A DNA stretch of 64,000 nucleotides from Streptomyces sp. TSRI0107 (GCF_001905845.1 NZ_LIVZ01000016.1:1-64000); one strand, 5' to 3'. Positions 1-13,053 are shown, counted from the first letter of the stretch. Numbers and translations: made by a program. The notes: generated by a model from the letters alone, not told the origin.

Positions 1-5
1 CGCCA

Positions 6-44
6 TGATCAAGCACTGACGAGTGTCAACAACGCTCGTGATCA
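6..44. repeat. small dyad at the window edge
   Basis: TGATCA occurs at 6-11 and 39-44, and ACGAG (19-23) pairs with CTCGT (35-39). The first 50 bases hold no coding sequence I can support. The dyad may be an operator or part of a terminator for a gene outside the window. Confidence 0.3.
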
Positions 45-50
45 ATACAC

Positions 51-135
51 CTAGGGGGTGTCTCGCCGATCATGCCGGGCTCGCGGCGTCTGGCACCGCT
101 CCCTGATCCGGCCTGATCGACGAGACACCCCCTAG
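51..135. repeat. 85-bp element with 22-bp terminal inverted repeats
   Basis: Positions 51-72 and 114-135 are inverted repeats that match at 21 of 22 positions and both end in CTAG. They enclose a 41-bp centre with no coding capacity. The right repeat overlaps the stop codon (132-134) of the surface-protein gene. The arrangement fits a MITE-like or IS-derived element with a CTAG/TA target; the 41-nt loop is large for an ordinary intrinsic terminator, but a terminator role is possible. I cannot name a parent IS. Confidence 0.5.
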
Positions 136-1454
136 CCCGCGACCGCCCCAGACCGCCGCCGCCCCCGCACCGTCCACACCGCCAGCCCCACCAGAATCAG
201 CGTCCCCGCGCCGAATCCGCCCGCCGCGACCGCCTTCATCGCGACGCCGTCTCCCCCGGCGCTGTCTGCCGAAGCCTCCCGCTCCCCCTCCGTGAGGTCG
301 AAGAGCCCTTCGGGCACGGACCGGTCGGCGTAGAGGGGACCGTCCTGGGGGTCACCCTTCACCCGCACCCGCAGCGTCAGCCCGAACGGCCCGGGGCCGA
401 CCTTCTCGGCGACCTGGGCGGCGAGGTGGACGACGAGGTAGTAGGAGCCGGCGAACCGCATGCCGCTCACCCGGTCTGCGGTGGCGTACCGATTGGCGAA
501 GTCGACGGGCGGCAGGGGATCGAGCGAGGCGGACTGCTGTCTGCCGTCGTAGCCGGTGCCGTCGTCGACGACGAGGGCACGCACGGGGTTGTGGAGGGCC
601 AGGTTCAGCGCGCCGACGGCGTAGTCGTGGCGGTCGTCGCCGCCCGCGCTGCCCAGTTCGGCGGTGGCCGACAGCTGTTGTCCCCAGTCGACGGGAACCT
701 CGTAGAACAGGGTCTGTCCGGGTTCGATCTCGGCGCTCCACCCGCCCTGCCCCACGGTCGCCGCCGTGTCGAACCCGGCACCGCCCGGTCGCCGCTCGGG
801 TTCGTCCGCGGGCGGCACGGGGGAGGCGGAGTCCCACGCCCGGGGCGCGTCGGTGGCGCCGGGCCGGGCCGGCTGGGGTTCGGTGACGACGGTGAGTTCC
901 AGCTCCCAGGGTTCCGGCGCCGAGCCGGCCGTGGCTCCACCGGGTCGGACGCGTTCGACGACGACGTAGTACGTCCCGGAGTCCGCGCACCGCGTTCCGC
1001 CCGTCTCACGCGCGCCCCAGGCGGTGATCGGACGCGGGCTGCGGGAGGAGCCGATGATCTTCCTGTCGTAGGAGCAGGAGCGGCCGTCGCCGTCCTGCAC
1101 GGACACGTCGACGCCGTCGGAGGCCGAGACGCCGGCGTCGGGGCCGGGTACGGCGGTGGCGGCGACGTACGCGTTCGATGTGGCGTCGAGGTCGAGTCGG
1201 TAGTAGGCGGTCCCGTCGGCGGGGAGGGTGCTGCGGTAGGTGCCGCCGGGGCGCAGAGGGGCCGCGCCGGTGGTGGTCGTCGCGCCGGGTACGCGCCGGG
1301 CGTCCTCCGCGAAGGCGTACGAGTGGTCGTCGGCATCGGCCGACGTGCGGGGAGCGGGGGAGGCGGGTGACGCCGTCAGTGCGGCCAGTGCCCCTAATAC
1401 CACTCCGGTGACGGTCACGCGCGCGCGTACCGCCGATGAACGACACCACCTCAC
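132..1454 (-). CDS. secreted, C-terminally membrane-anchored protein of unknown function
   Basis: 440 aa from a GTG preceded by AAGGGGG. Residues about 10-33 form a signal peptide (hydrophobic core VTGVVLGALAAL, then Ala/Pro-rich). The C-terminus has one membrane segment (about 408-430, GFGAGTLILVGLAVW) followed by RGRRRS, so the chain should face outward with a short cytoplasmic tail. Two similar stretches, each beginning near a 'G-x-T-x-x-Y/F-Y-x-(L/V)-x-(V/L)' motif (about 70-190 and 235-365), suggest two beta-sandwich domains of the kind found in extracellular binding proteins. I do not recognise the family. The gene ends inside the 51-135 inverted repeat and is not obviously in an operon. 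No enzymatic motif is visible. Confidence 0.75.
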   Translation of the reverse strand: MRWCRSSAVRARVTVTGVVLGALAALTASPASPAPRTSADADDHSYAFAEDARRVPGATTTTGAAPLRPGGTYRSTLPADGTAYYRLDLDATSNAYVAATAVPGPDAGVSASDGVDVSVQDGDGRSCSYDRKIIGSSRSPRPITAWGARETGGTRCADSGTYYVVVERVRPGGATAGSAPEPWELELTVVTEPQPARPGATDAPRAWDSASPVPPADEPERRPGGAGFDTAATVGQGGWSAEIEPGQTLFYEVPVDWGQQLSATAELGSAGGDDRHDYAVGALNLALHNPVRALVVDDGTGYDGRQQSASLDPLPPVDFANRYATADRVSGMRFAGSYYLVVHLAAQVAEKVGPGPFGLTLRVRVKGDPQDGPLYADRSVPEGLFDLTEGEREASADSAGGDGVAMKAVAAGGFGAGTLILVGLAVWTVRGRRRSGAVAG

Positions 1455-1494
1455 GCGGGCCCCCTTACCCAGGCGTCCTCACCGTCCACACACG

Positions 1495-1523
1495 AAACCC
1501 CGACCGCAACGGCGGCCGGGGTC
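1495..1523 (-). terminator. intrinsic terminator after the DLW-39 gene
   Basis: Read on the minus strand, GACCCCGGCCGCC and its complement form a strong GC stem followed by TTTCG. It lies about 60 bases beyond the DLW-39 stop and before the surface-protein start at 1454, so it separates the two transcription units. Confidence 0.6.
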
Positions 1524-1582
1524 TGTTCAGACTGTTCCGAGTGCTCGGGCTGTCCCGAGTGCCCGGAAGGGTATGTCGGTGG

Positions 1583-1711
1583 TCACGAACCCGTGGGCAC
1601 GGAGTCAGTCGCCTCCGTCCACAGATCCTGCTCGGCGCGATCCGCCTGGATCTGGCGGTACACGAGGAGCCCGCCGATGGCGGCCAGTGCGACCAGGAGA
1701 AGCTTCTTCAC
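1583..1711 (-). CDS. DLW-39 family micro-protein
   Basis: 42 aa from GTG at 1711. A GAGG ribosome site lies 5 bases upstream, which is better than the longer reading beginning at 1765. The protein has one N-terminal membrane helix (KKLLLVALAAIGGLLVY), then a charged helix RQIQADRAEQ and the motif DLW that gives the actinobacterial family its name. The family is usually found between gyrA/tRNA-Ile and downstream genes; here it is about 3.4 kb from tRNA-Ile because a tetR/MFS pair and a small secreted-protein gene lie between. The function is unknown; a single-pass inner-membrane peptide is the only safe statement. Confidence 0.8.
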   Translation of the reverse strand: MKKLLLVALAAIGGLLVYRQIQADRAEQDLWTEATDSVPTGS

Positions 1712-1764
1712 CGCGCGACCTCGTCTTTCCTTGACGTAGGGGACCTCTGGCGCCCGACTATACA

Positions 1765-1786
1765 CACCGACCGATATCGATCGGTG
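1765..1786. promoter_or_regulatory. palindromic operator-like site upstream of the DLW-39 gene
   Basis: A 22-bp palindrome, CACCGACC-GATATC-GATCGGTG, matches its complement at 20 of 22 positions. It lies 54-75 bases upstream of the DLW-39 start and is AT-richer than its surroundings. It looks like a repressor site for an unidentified regulator. Confidence 0.4.
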
Positions 1787-2060
1787 ACCTGCGCCCCGGG
1801 CTCAACTGCCGCCTGGGGTACCGCTTTAGAAGCGGACGCGGCCACTCCGATCCGAGGGTGATCACATCAGCACCGAGCGTCACACCTTGCCGCTTTTCGC
1901 AACTTTTCTTCCTCTATAGGGCTTCTTCTGAGCTCTTGCGCCCATTCGAGTGGTGTTGATCTGAACATCGCCGCGCCACGGGCGTCGGTCCACCACTTCG
2001 CGACCCTCATACACATCATGAGGAAAGTACGCAAATCGCCCGACCCGAAAGTGAGGGGCC

Positions 2061-2447
2061 ATGGCCCGCAACAAGGTCATGAATCTGTGGACCGCACTCG
2101 TCACCGCCTTCCTCGCGCTGTGCACGGCGCTCGGACTCATCACCACGACCGCCGCCGCGGCGGTACCGCAGACCGAGTCCAGCCGCAACAGCAGCGACGA
2201 CACGACCGCCCCGGTCACGACACCGGCGATGGCCCCCTGGTCCTGGTCCTGGTCCTACGCCAGGTCACTGCCCCCCACGATGAAGCAACGGATCCGGGCC
2301 GAGGCCCACGGAAAGTCCCCGAGCTGCCGGCACCGCCCCCTCGCTGACGCCGCCCCGGCGACCACCGACTGCGCCCCACCGGCCCCCGCGTCCCAGGCAG
2401 AACCGGCCGAACTGACCGAGCCCATCGCACCGCCACTGCAGCGCTGA
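2061..2447 (+). CDS. small secreted protein, probably DUF6344 family
   Basis: 128 aa from ATG with GAGGGG just upstream. Residues 1-34 are a signal peptide (LWTALVTAFLALCTALGL, then TTTAAAA). The rest is low complexity and rich in Pro, Ser and Trp (WSWSWS at about 60-65), with a conserved-looking core SLPPTMKQRIRAEAHGKSPSCRH. I associate this core with the Streptomyces protein now called DUF6344, by memory only. There are two Cys in the mature part (in SPSCRHR and TTDCAPP), which could form a disulfide. Its convergent neighbour is tetR, with a shared terminator at 2579-2620. The function is unknown. Confidence 0.7.
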   Translation: MARNKVMNLWTALVTAFLALCTALGLITTTAAAAVPQTESSRNSSDDTTAPVTTPAMAPWSWSWSYARSLPPTMKQRIRAEAHGKSPSCRHRPLADAAPATTDCAPPAPASQAEPAELTEPIAPPLQR

Positions 2448-2578
2448 GGGTGACCGCCGAACCCTCAGCCCAGCCCAGACCAGATCAGACCGAACAAAAC
2501 CCAATCCACCCCGTAAGGCCTGATCCTCCTTCCCCCCTGGATCCAACCTGTCAGAACGGCGAACTGCGTACACGCCCT

Positions 2579-2620
2579 CACGAAGTGGCCCGGTCACCCC
2601 TAGGTGGCCGGGCCTTCGTG
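2579..2620. terminator. bidirectional terminator between the DUF6344-like gene and tetR
   Basis: CACGAAGTGGCCCGGTCACC pairs with GGTGGCCGGGCCTTCGTG across a 4-base loop (CCTA) to form a long hairpin between two convergent genes. Confidence 0.75.
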
Positions 2621-2632
2621 CGCGTGTGTGCC

Positions 2633-3370
2633 CTACTGCGGGAGCCGCAGCGCCAGTCCGTCGAGGACGACCTCCAGGCCGTAGGCGAACTTGGTGTCGC
2701 GCAGGGCCACGGGGTCGCCGGCCGCCTCCATGGCCTTGCCGTACGAGGTCGACAGATGGTCGTGCTCGGAGGCCGCCTGCTGAGCGGCGGGCATGAGGCG
2801 GGCGATGAAGTCGGCCTCGCTCTCGCCGGACCGGGCCACGGTGACGAGCCAGGCGCTCTCCGTGGTGCTCATGCCGATGACGTACGACAGCACGGTGTCG
2901 ATGGCGCGGCTCGGCTCCGGGAAGCCGACGGCCGTGAACAGGGCGGCCAGGCGCTCGGAGAAGGACATCAGATTGGGGCCGAGGTAGGCCAGACCCGCCT
3001 GACCGAGCACGGACGACAGCCAGGGGTGGCGCAGGGAGGTCGCGCGGAAGGAGGTGGCGGCCTCGGTGACGGCGGCCCGCCAGTCGGCGCCACCGGCGGG
3101 CCGTACGTGGATCTCGGCGGCGACCTCGTCCACGGCCAGCTCCATCAGCTCGTCCTTGGTGGCGACATGCCGGTAGAGGGAGGTCGCGCCGGCGTTCAGG
3201 CGGGCGGCGAGCTTGCGCATGCTGAGCGCCTCGACACCCTCGGCGTCCAGCATCGCGACGGCCTCGCGGACGATCACCGCGCGGCTGAGGGCGGGCTGGT
3301 CGGGTTCGCTGCGGCGGCGGGCCCAGACTGAGGGGATCGGGTTCTCGTCCTGCTTGGACCTCGGGGCCAT
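2633..3370 (-). CDS. TetR/AcrR-family transcriptional repressor
   Basis: 245 aa. The start is ATG at 3370, preceded by GAGGAGAGCCC; an upstream in-frame start (3487) lies inside the operator array and is rejected. The N-terminal helix-turn-helix is at about residues 33-77 (AVAMLDAEGVEALSMRKLAARLNAGATSLYRHV in pieces), with the usual 'LYRH' recognition helix. The rest is an all-helical ligand domain of the tetracycline-repressor C-terminal type (HPWLSSVLGQ, GFPEPSRAIDTVLSYVIG). It is divergent from a 14-helix DHA2 efflux gene across 155 bp holding five operator-like repeats. The arrangement says it represses the pump and itself and is released by a pump substrate, which is unknown. Confidence 0.9.
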   Translation of the reverse strand: MAPRSKQDENPIPSVWARRRSEPDQPALSRAVIVREAVAMLDAEGVEALSMRKLAARLNAGATSLYRHVATKDELMELAVDEVAAEIHVRPAGGADWRAAVTEAATSFRATSLRHPWLSSVLGQAGLAYLGPNLMSFSERLAALFTAVGFPEPSRAIDTVLSYVIGMSTTESAWLVTVARSGESEADFIARLMPAAQQAASEHDHLSTSYGKAMEAAGDPVALRDTKFAYGLEVVLDGLALRLPQ

Positions 3371-3391
3371 GGGCTCTCCTCGCGCATCGAT

Positions 3392-3485
3392 GCGTACATC
3401 GTTCGCATCCAGCGTACAGAGTTCGACTCTTGCGCACACTGTTCCGCTCTGCGTACAGTGTTCGCAACGAAGGAACAGTGTTCGC
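3392..3485. promoter_or_regulatory. array of five 15-bp operator-like repeats, 20-bp phased
   Basis: Copies are GCGTACATCGTTCGC (3392), GCGTACAGAGTTCGA (3412), GCGCACACTGTTCCG (3432), GCGTACAGTGTTCGC (3451) and AGGAACAGTGTTCGC (3471). Starts are 20, 20, 19 and 20 bp apart. The best copy is a near-palindrome (GCG-T-ACA-G-TGT-T-CGC). They fill most of the tetR/MFS divergent region, starting 22 bases from the tetR start codon, and are the obvious candidate binding sites for the TetR protein. Confidence 0.75.
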
Positions 3486-3525
3486 AAGAGTTCGCAACGG
3501 ATGAGAACGCAGGGGGAGCAGCCTC

Positions 3526-5079
3526 ATGAACGCCCGCACCGAACAACCTCAGTCGCAGAGCCGCGACCCGCGCCGCTGGTGGATCCTCGTGGTGCTCTGC
3601 CTGAGCACGCTCGTCCTGGTCGTCGACAACATGGCGCTGACCGTCGCGGTGCCGGCGATGACCGAGGACATCGAGGCCACCGCCCAGGACACCCAGTGGA
3701 TCCTCGACTCCTACATCCTGGTCTTCGCGGGCCTCCTGCTGACCTCCGGCAGCCTCGGCGACCGCTTCGGCCGGCGGAAGGTGATGCTGATCGGCCTGCT
3801 CCTCTTCGGGGCGGCGTCACTGGGGGCGGTCTTCTGCTCCAGCCCCGGCGAGGTGATCGCCGTACGGGTCGCCATGGGTGTCGGCGGGGCGCTGATCATG
3901 CCGTCCACGCTGTCGATCCTCATCACCGTCTTCGACGAGGAGGAGCGCGGCAAGGCGATGGCCGCCTGGGGTTCGGTGTCGATGCTCGGCCTGGTCGGCA
4001 GCCCGGTCCTGGGCGGCGTCCTCATCGACCACTTCTCCTGGCAGTCGATCTTCCTGATCAACGTGCCGATCGTCGTCCTCGCCCTCATCGCCGGCCGCAC
4101 CCTGATGCCGGAGTCCAGGGCGCCCTGGCAGAAGCCCGATCCGCTCGGCGCGCTGCTGTCCGCCACCGGTATGACCGCGCTGGTCTGGTGGATCATCGAG
4201 ATCCCGCAGCACGGCGCGTTCGGCGGCGACTCCCTGATCACGTCGGCCGTCGCGGCGGTCGCGCTCATCTCCTTCGTGATCTGGGAGAACGTCACCTCGT
4301 CCCCGATGGTCCCGCTGGTCCTGTTCAAGCACCGCAACTTCAGCGGCGGCTCGCTCTCCCTGGCGCTCGTCCAGATCGGCAACGGCGGTCTGCTGCTGGT
4401 CCTCACCCAGTACCTGCAGTTCGTGCTCGGCTACTCGCCGGTCAAGGCCGGTCTGGCCTTCCTGCCGATGGCGGTCGCGGCCCTCGTCGGCAACGGCGGC
4501 GGAGTGAAGCTCGCGCAGAAGATCGGCAACCGGTTCGTCATCCTGGCCGGCATGCTCGTGATGGCGGGCTCCTTCGGCCTGCTGGCCACGGTCACCACCG
4601 ACTCCGGCTTCACCGTCCCGGCGGTGGCCCTGGGCCTGCTGGGCCTCGGCGCCGGCATGGCGATGCCGGCCGCGGTCGCCGCGCTGATGGGCACCATCCC
4701 GGCCGACAAGGCCGGCGTCGGCTCCGCCCTCAACGACACCATCCAGCAGGCGGGAACCGCCCTCGGCATCGCCATCCTCGGCTCGCTGCTGACCAGCTCC
4801 TACACCGCCGAGATGCCCTCCGACGCCCCTGAGCAGGCCAAGGAGTCCATCGCGGGCGCCCTGGCCGTCGCCGAACCCGACAGCGGCCTGCTGCCCGCCG
4901 CCCGCGAGGCCTTCACCACCTCTATGTCCACGACCTTCACCCTCAGCGCGATCGGCGTCCTCGCCGCCGCGGTCGTCGCCACCCTGGTGATGCGCGACAA
5001 CAAGCCCGAGCAGCCCGCCGAAGACGCCCCCGAGACCCCGGAGAAGAACCCGGAGAACACCCCGCAGCCGATCGCCTGA
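3526..5079 (+). CDS. DHA2-type (EmrB/QacA) MFS multidrug efflux transporter
   Basis: 517 aa from ATG with AGGGGGA upstream. A hydrophobicity pattern of about 14 membrane helices starts at residue 19 (WWILVVLCLSTLVLVVD). It carries the DHA motif near the end of helix 1 (LVVDNMALTVAVPAM), motif A between helices 2 and 3 (GSLGDRFGRRK) and motif C in helix 5 (GSPVLGGVL). This is a proton-driven exporter of drugs or toxic metabolites. The C-terminus is a hydrophilic Glu/Pro-rich tail. It is controlled by the divergent tetR and ends at a strong hairpin abutting tRNA-Ile. Its substrate cannot be read from sequence. Confidence 0.9.
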   Translation: MNARTEQPQSQSRDPRRWWILVVLCLSTLVLVVDNMALTVAVPAMTEDIEATAQDTQWILDSYILVFAGLLLTSGSLGDRFGRRKVMLIGLLLFGAASLGAVFCSSPGEVIAVRVAMGVGGALIMPSTLSILITVFDEEERGKAMAAWGSVSMLGLVGSPVLGGVLIDHFSWQSIFLINVPIVVLALIAGRTLMPESRAPWQKPDPLGALLSATGMTALVWWIIEIPQHGAFGGDSLITSAVAAVALISFVIWENVTSSPMVPLVLFKHRNFSGGSLSLALVQIGNGGLLLVLTQYLQFVLGYSPVKAGLAFLPMAVAALVGNGGGVKLAQKIGNRFVILAGMLVMAGSFGLLATVTTDSGFTVPAVALGLLGLGAGMAMPAAVAALMGTIPADKAGVGSALNDTIQQAGTALGIAILGSLLTSSYTAEMPSDAPEQAKESIAGALAVAEPDSGLLPAAREAFTTSMSTTFTLSAIGVLAAAVVATLVMRDNKPEQPAEDAPETPEKNPENTPQPIA

Positions 5080-5085
5080 CGACAC

Positions 5086-5121
5086 AGAAGACCCCCGATC
5101 CATCCGGACCGGGGGTCTTCT
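5086..5121. terminator. terminator after the DHA2 transporter gene
   Basis: AGAAGACCCCCG and CGGGGGTCTTCT form a perfect 12-bp stem 6 bases from the stop codon. Only 5 bases separate it from the tRNA-Ile 3' end, so it serves convergent transcription from both sides. Confidence 0.85.
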
Positions 5122-5126
5122 CGCTG

Positions 5127-5200
5127 TGGGGCTAACAGGATTTGAACCTGTGGCCTCATCCTTATCAGGGATGCGCTCTAACCAACTGAGCTATAGCCCC
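5127..5200 (-). tRNA. tRNA-Ile (anticodon GAU)
   Basis: On the minus strand the sequence folds into a cloverleaf: acceptor GGGGCTA/TAGCCCC with discriminator A, D-arm AGCTCAGTTGGTTAGAGC, anticodon loop CTGATAA (GAU at 5164-5166 on the complement) and T-arm CAGGTTCAAATCCTG. No CCA is encoded (ACAG follows), so the CCA-adding enzyme at 35396 is needed. It lies downstream of the DUF3566 gene in the gyrase cluster. Confidence 0.97.
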
Positions 5201-5240
5201 GCCGCGCTCTGCGGTGTGTGTCCCGCGCGCTGACTCCTGA

Positions 5241-5269
5241 AGATTAGCGCACGACCGGGGCAGTCCCAA
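5241..5269 (-). promoter_or_regulatory. putative tRNA-Ile promoter
   Basis: On the minus strand TTGGGA (5264-5269) and TAATCT (5241-5246) are separated by 17 bases. This gives a vegetative-type promoter whose start would be about 35 bases ahead of the mature tRNA. Confidence 0.5.
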
Positions 5270-5300
5270 AATCGATGGGGATTCGATGGGGACCGGCGGC

Positions 5301-6050
5301 TCACTCGTCCTCGGCGAGCGTCAGTTCCACACCGCCCACGAAGCCCGCGGAGAGGTTGTAGATGAACGCTCCGAGGGTGGCGAGGGCCGTCGCGAGGACG
5401 ACGTCGATGACCGCGATGATCGACGTGAAGAGCAGGACGTTCGGCAGGGACAGGAACGCCTGCAGGTCGAAGCCGTTCGACTCGTTGGAGCCGGTCGCCT
5501 CGGAGATGGTGCCGCCGACGGTCGAGAAGACGCCCATCGCGTCCATGACCATCCACAGCACGGCCGCCGCGACGATGGTGCAGATGCCCAGCGCGATCGA
5601 CAGCAGGAAGCTGACCTTCATCACCGACCACGGGTCGGCCTTGGCCACCCGCAGCCGTGCCTTGCGGACGCGCGGAGTGGTGCGCGCGCCGGTGCGCGGG
5701 CGGCGTACGGCACCGCCCGCCTGACCGCCCTGCCCCTGCGCGGGGTAGGCCTGCGGCGGGTGGTACGGCCCGGAGGGCTGCTGCGGCTGCCGTTCCCCGG
5801 GCAGCGGCGAGGCCCCCTGCTGCTGGGTCTGCGGGCCTCGGGTGTCCGTCACAGTTCCCCCCTGGGATCCATGAGTGTCAGGCGAGGGCGAGGGCTTCGT
5901 CTTCCGCTCCGACGGCTTGACCGCCTGGAGGTTGGTCGTGTGCGGATCCGTCGCCGGCGCGGCGGAGCCACGGGCGCCGCCGTCCGTTTCCTGACCGGTC
6001 GTACGACCCGTCGAGGTACCGGCCGATCCGGCGCCCGTGGCTCCGCTCAC
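5301..6050 (-). CDS. DUF3566 membrane protein, gyrA-linked
   Basis: 249 aa from GTG at 6050, with AGGAG 9-10 bases upstream and 18 bases after the gyrA stop, so it is likely co-transcribed with gyrB-gyrA. The first 130 residues are disordered (Gly, Pro, Gln and Thr rich). A basic stretch (RVRKARLRVAKADPWS) is followed by two membrane helices (about 145-172 and 207-235), the conserved DUF3566 region. The mycobacterial relative sits in the same place after gyrA, and its function is not established there either. The basic patch before helix 1 and the long N-terminal tail would face the cytoplasm. No enzymatic motif is visible. Confidence 0.85.
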   Translation of the reverse strand: MSGATGAGSAGTSTGRTTGQETDGGARGSAAPATDPHTTNLQAVKPSERKTKPSPSPDTHGSQGGTVTDTRGPQTQQQGASPLPGERQPQQPSGPYHPPQAYPAQGQGGQAGGAVRRPRTGARTTPRVRKARLRVAKADPWSVMKVSFLLSIALGICTIVAAAVLWMVMDAMGVFSTVGGTISEATGSNESNGFDLQAFLSLPNVLLFTSIIAVIDVVLATALATLGAFIYNLSAGFVGGVELTLAEDE

Positions 6051-6068
6051 GCTGACTCACTCCTCGTG

Positions 6069-8663
<2,595 letters not shown>

Positions 8664-8705
8664 TGCTGGTGAGGATCCTTCCTGGTGCGGTCAGCTGAGA
8701 CCGAC

Positions 8706-11261
<2,556 letters not shown>

Positions 11262-11810
11262 TCAGCCGTAGGTGTCGCCGGGCCCGGTGCTGCCCGGAGC
11301 GCGCAGGGGGCCGTAGCGGCGGGCGGGGCCACCCGGACCCAAGACCTTGATCATCCGGACCGTGCCGTGGCCCAGGTCCTCGTTCAGCCGGGCCACCAGC
11401 TGCGGGGCGAGCAGCCGCAGGTTCGTCGCCCAGGCCGTGGAGTCGCAGCGCACCACGAGCACCCGCTCGTCCTCGTCGTACCGGTCCGGCACGCAGTGCT
11501 TGGCCAGGTCCTCGCCGACGATCTCCGGCCAGCGGCCCATGACCCCGCCCACCGCGGCCGGCGCCTCCCAGCCGCGCTCGGTGAGCAGCCGGTTGATCGC
11601 CGCGCCGAGCGCCATCGGATCGCGGCCGTCGGCGCGCGCGCCGGAGCGCAGGCCACCGCCGCGCCGGGCCTGCTTCTTCTGCTGCGCCGCGTCCCCACGC
11701 GCGCGTGCCGCCTCCTTCGCCGCGCGCAGCGCCACGCGCGCGAGGTCGACGCCGGACGGCTCGGGCTGCTTCGGCCGCTCGGGGCCGTCGCGCTTGTCGG
11801 ACTCGTTCAT
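11262..11810 (-). CDS. dciA: DciA, DUF721 replicative-helicase loader/operator
   Basis: 182 aa. The DUF721/DciA domain is at about residues 60-155 ([53 protein letters not shown] in pieces), a KH-like fold. The N-terminus is basic and Ala/Arg rich (about 1-60). DciA is the ancestral partner that helps load DnaB at the origin in bacteria without DnaC or DnaI; dnaB is at 52197 in this window. The start ATG overlaps the recF stop (ATGA), so translation is coupled to recF. It was long annotated only as a DUF721 protein next to recF and gyrB. Confidence 0.93.
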   Translation of the reverse strand: MNESDKRDGPERPKQPEPSGVDLARVALRAAKEAARARGDAAQQKKQARRGGGLRSGARADGRDPMALGAAINRLLTERGWEAPAAVGGVMGRWPEIVGEDLAKHCVPDRYDEDERVLVVRCDSTAWATNLRLLAPQLVARLNEDLGHGTVRMIKVLGPGGPARRYGPLRAPGSTGPGDTYG

Positions 11811-12928
11811 ACGCGCTCCACCGTCCCGCCGGACACGGCGTACCGCGTCCCGGTCAGTACGCCGGGTACGTCGTCGTCGACCGCGGCCGTCACCAGCACC
11901 TGCTCCCCGGGCGCGACCAGCTCGGCCAGCCGCTCACGGCGGCGGGCGTCCAGCTCGGCGAACACGTCGTCCAGGATCAGCACCGGCTCGTTGCCCTCGG
12001 CGCGCAGCAGGTCATAGGAGGCGAGGCGCAGGGCCAGCGCGTACGACCAGGACTCGCCGTGCGAGGCGTAGCCCTTGGCGGGGAGTTCGCCGAGCTTGAG
12101 CAGCAGGTCGTCGCGGTGCGGGCCGACGAGAGTGACGCCCCGCTCGATCTCCTGCTTGCGGACGTCGGCGAGCGCCGCCATCAGCTGTTCGAACAGCGCC
12201 TCGCGGGTGTGGGCCTCGCCGGGGGCGGACGGCTTGTAGTCCAGGGTGATCGGGCCGCCGCCGGGAGCAAGCTGCTCGTACGCCTTGTCGGCGAGCGGCT
12301 GGATCGCGTTGATCAGATCGACGCGCTGGGCCAGCAGTTCGGCACCCGCGCGGGCGAGGTGCTGGTCCCAGACGTCGAGGGTGGACAGGTCCATGGACCG
12401 GCCGCCGTGCCGGCGGGCCAGCGCGGCCGTCTTCAGCAGGGTGTTGCGCTGCTTGAGGACCCGGTCGTAGTCCGAGCGCACACCGGCCATGCGCGGAGAG
12501 CGGGCGGTGATCAGCTCGTCGAGGAAGCGGCGCCGCTCACCGGGGTCGCCCTTCACCAGCGCCAGGTCCTCCGGCGCGAACAGGACGGTACGCAGGATGC
12601 CGAGCACATCGCGGGGCCTGACCTGCGACGACCGGTTGATGCGGGCGCGGTTGGCCTTGCCGGGGTTCAGCTCCAGCTCGACCAGCTGCTGCCGGTCGCC
12701 CTGCCGGACCTGGGCGCGGATGATCGCCCGCTCGGCGCCCATGCGGACCAAGGGTGCGTCGGAGGAGACGCGGTGGCTGCCGAGGGTCGCGAGATAGCCG
12801 ACGGCCTCGACGAGGTTCGTCTTGCCCTGGCCGTTGGGGCCGACGAACGCGGTGACGCCCGCGTCGAGCGGGACCTCGGCCCGGGCGTACGAGCGGAAGT
12901 CGGCCAGCGACAGATGCGTGACGTGCAT
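11807..12928 (-). CDS. recF: DNA replication/repair protein RecF
   Basis: 373 aa starting at [14 protein letters not shown] (ATG 12928). It is an SMC-like ATPase that helps load RecA at gaps with RecO and RecR. Visible are Walker [16 protein letters not shown] near residue 30, the RecF signature region (LVGPHRDDL) and Walker B/D-loop [11 protein letters not shown]. The ribosome site is weak (GGGGAGG lies 13 bases upstream), and the leader contains an unusual CCCGGG-rich stretch. Its stop overlaps the dciA start by four bases. The frame stays open upstream to 13585, antiparallel to nothing conserved and across gnd, so the longer version is rejected. Confidence 0.97.
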   Translation of the reverse strand: MHVTHLSLADFRSYARAEVPLDAGVTAFVGPNGQGKTNLVEAVGYLATLGSHRVSSDAPLVRMGAERAIIRAQVRQGDRQQLVELELNPGKANRARINRSSQVRPRDVLGILRTVLFAPEDLALVKGDPGERRRFLDELITARSPRMAGVRSDYDRVLKQRNTLLKTAALARRHGGRSMDLSTLDVWDQHLARAGAELLAQRVDLINAIQPLADKAYEQLAPGGGPITLDYKPSAPGEAHTREALFEQLMAALADVRKQEIERGVTLVGPHRDDLLLKLGELPAKGYASHGESWSYALALRLASYDLLRAEGNEPVLILDDVFAELDARRRERLAELVAPGEQVLVTAAVDDDVPGVLTGTRYAVSGGTVERV

Positions 12929-12959
12929 GGTCGTTTCGCCGACCTCCCCGGCGTGGTCT

Positions 12960-13043
12960 CCCCGGGTGGTACCCGGGGGTTCCCGGGTTTCCCCGGGCAG
13001 TGTGTCCCGGAGTTCCCCGGGACGTGCGTCCCGGGGTTTCCCC
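12960..13043. repeat. cluster of CCCGGG-type repeats between gnd and recF
   Basis: Seven CCCGG(G/A) blocks (12961, 12973, 12983, 12992, 13006, 13016 and 13030) alternate with GTT/TTT spacers in 84 bp. The repeats create alternative hairpins upstream of recF. Confidence 0.6.
13015..13036 (-). terminator. hairpin downstream of gnd
   Basis: CCCCGGGAC and GTCCCGGGG form a perfect 9-bp stem with a GTGC loop, 18 bases past the gnd stop. It is the strongest of several possible pairings in the CCCGGG cluster and may limit read-through into recF. Confidence 0.5.
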
Positions 13044-13053
13044 AGGGTGTGGA

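Noticed and set aside
2441-2640. Remnant of tRNA-Ala near tRNA-Ile
   Set aside because: No acceptor or T-arm sequence of tRNA-Ala could be found here or elsewhere in the window.
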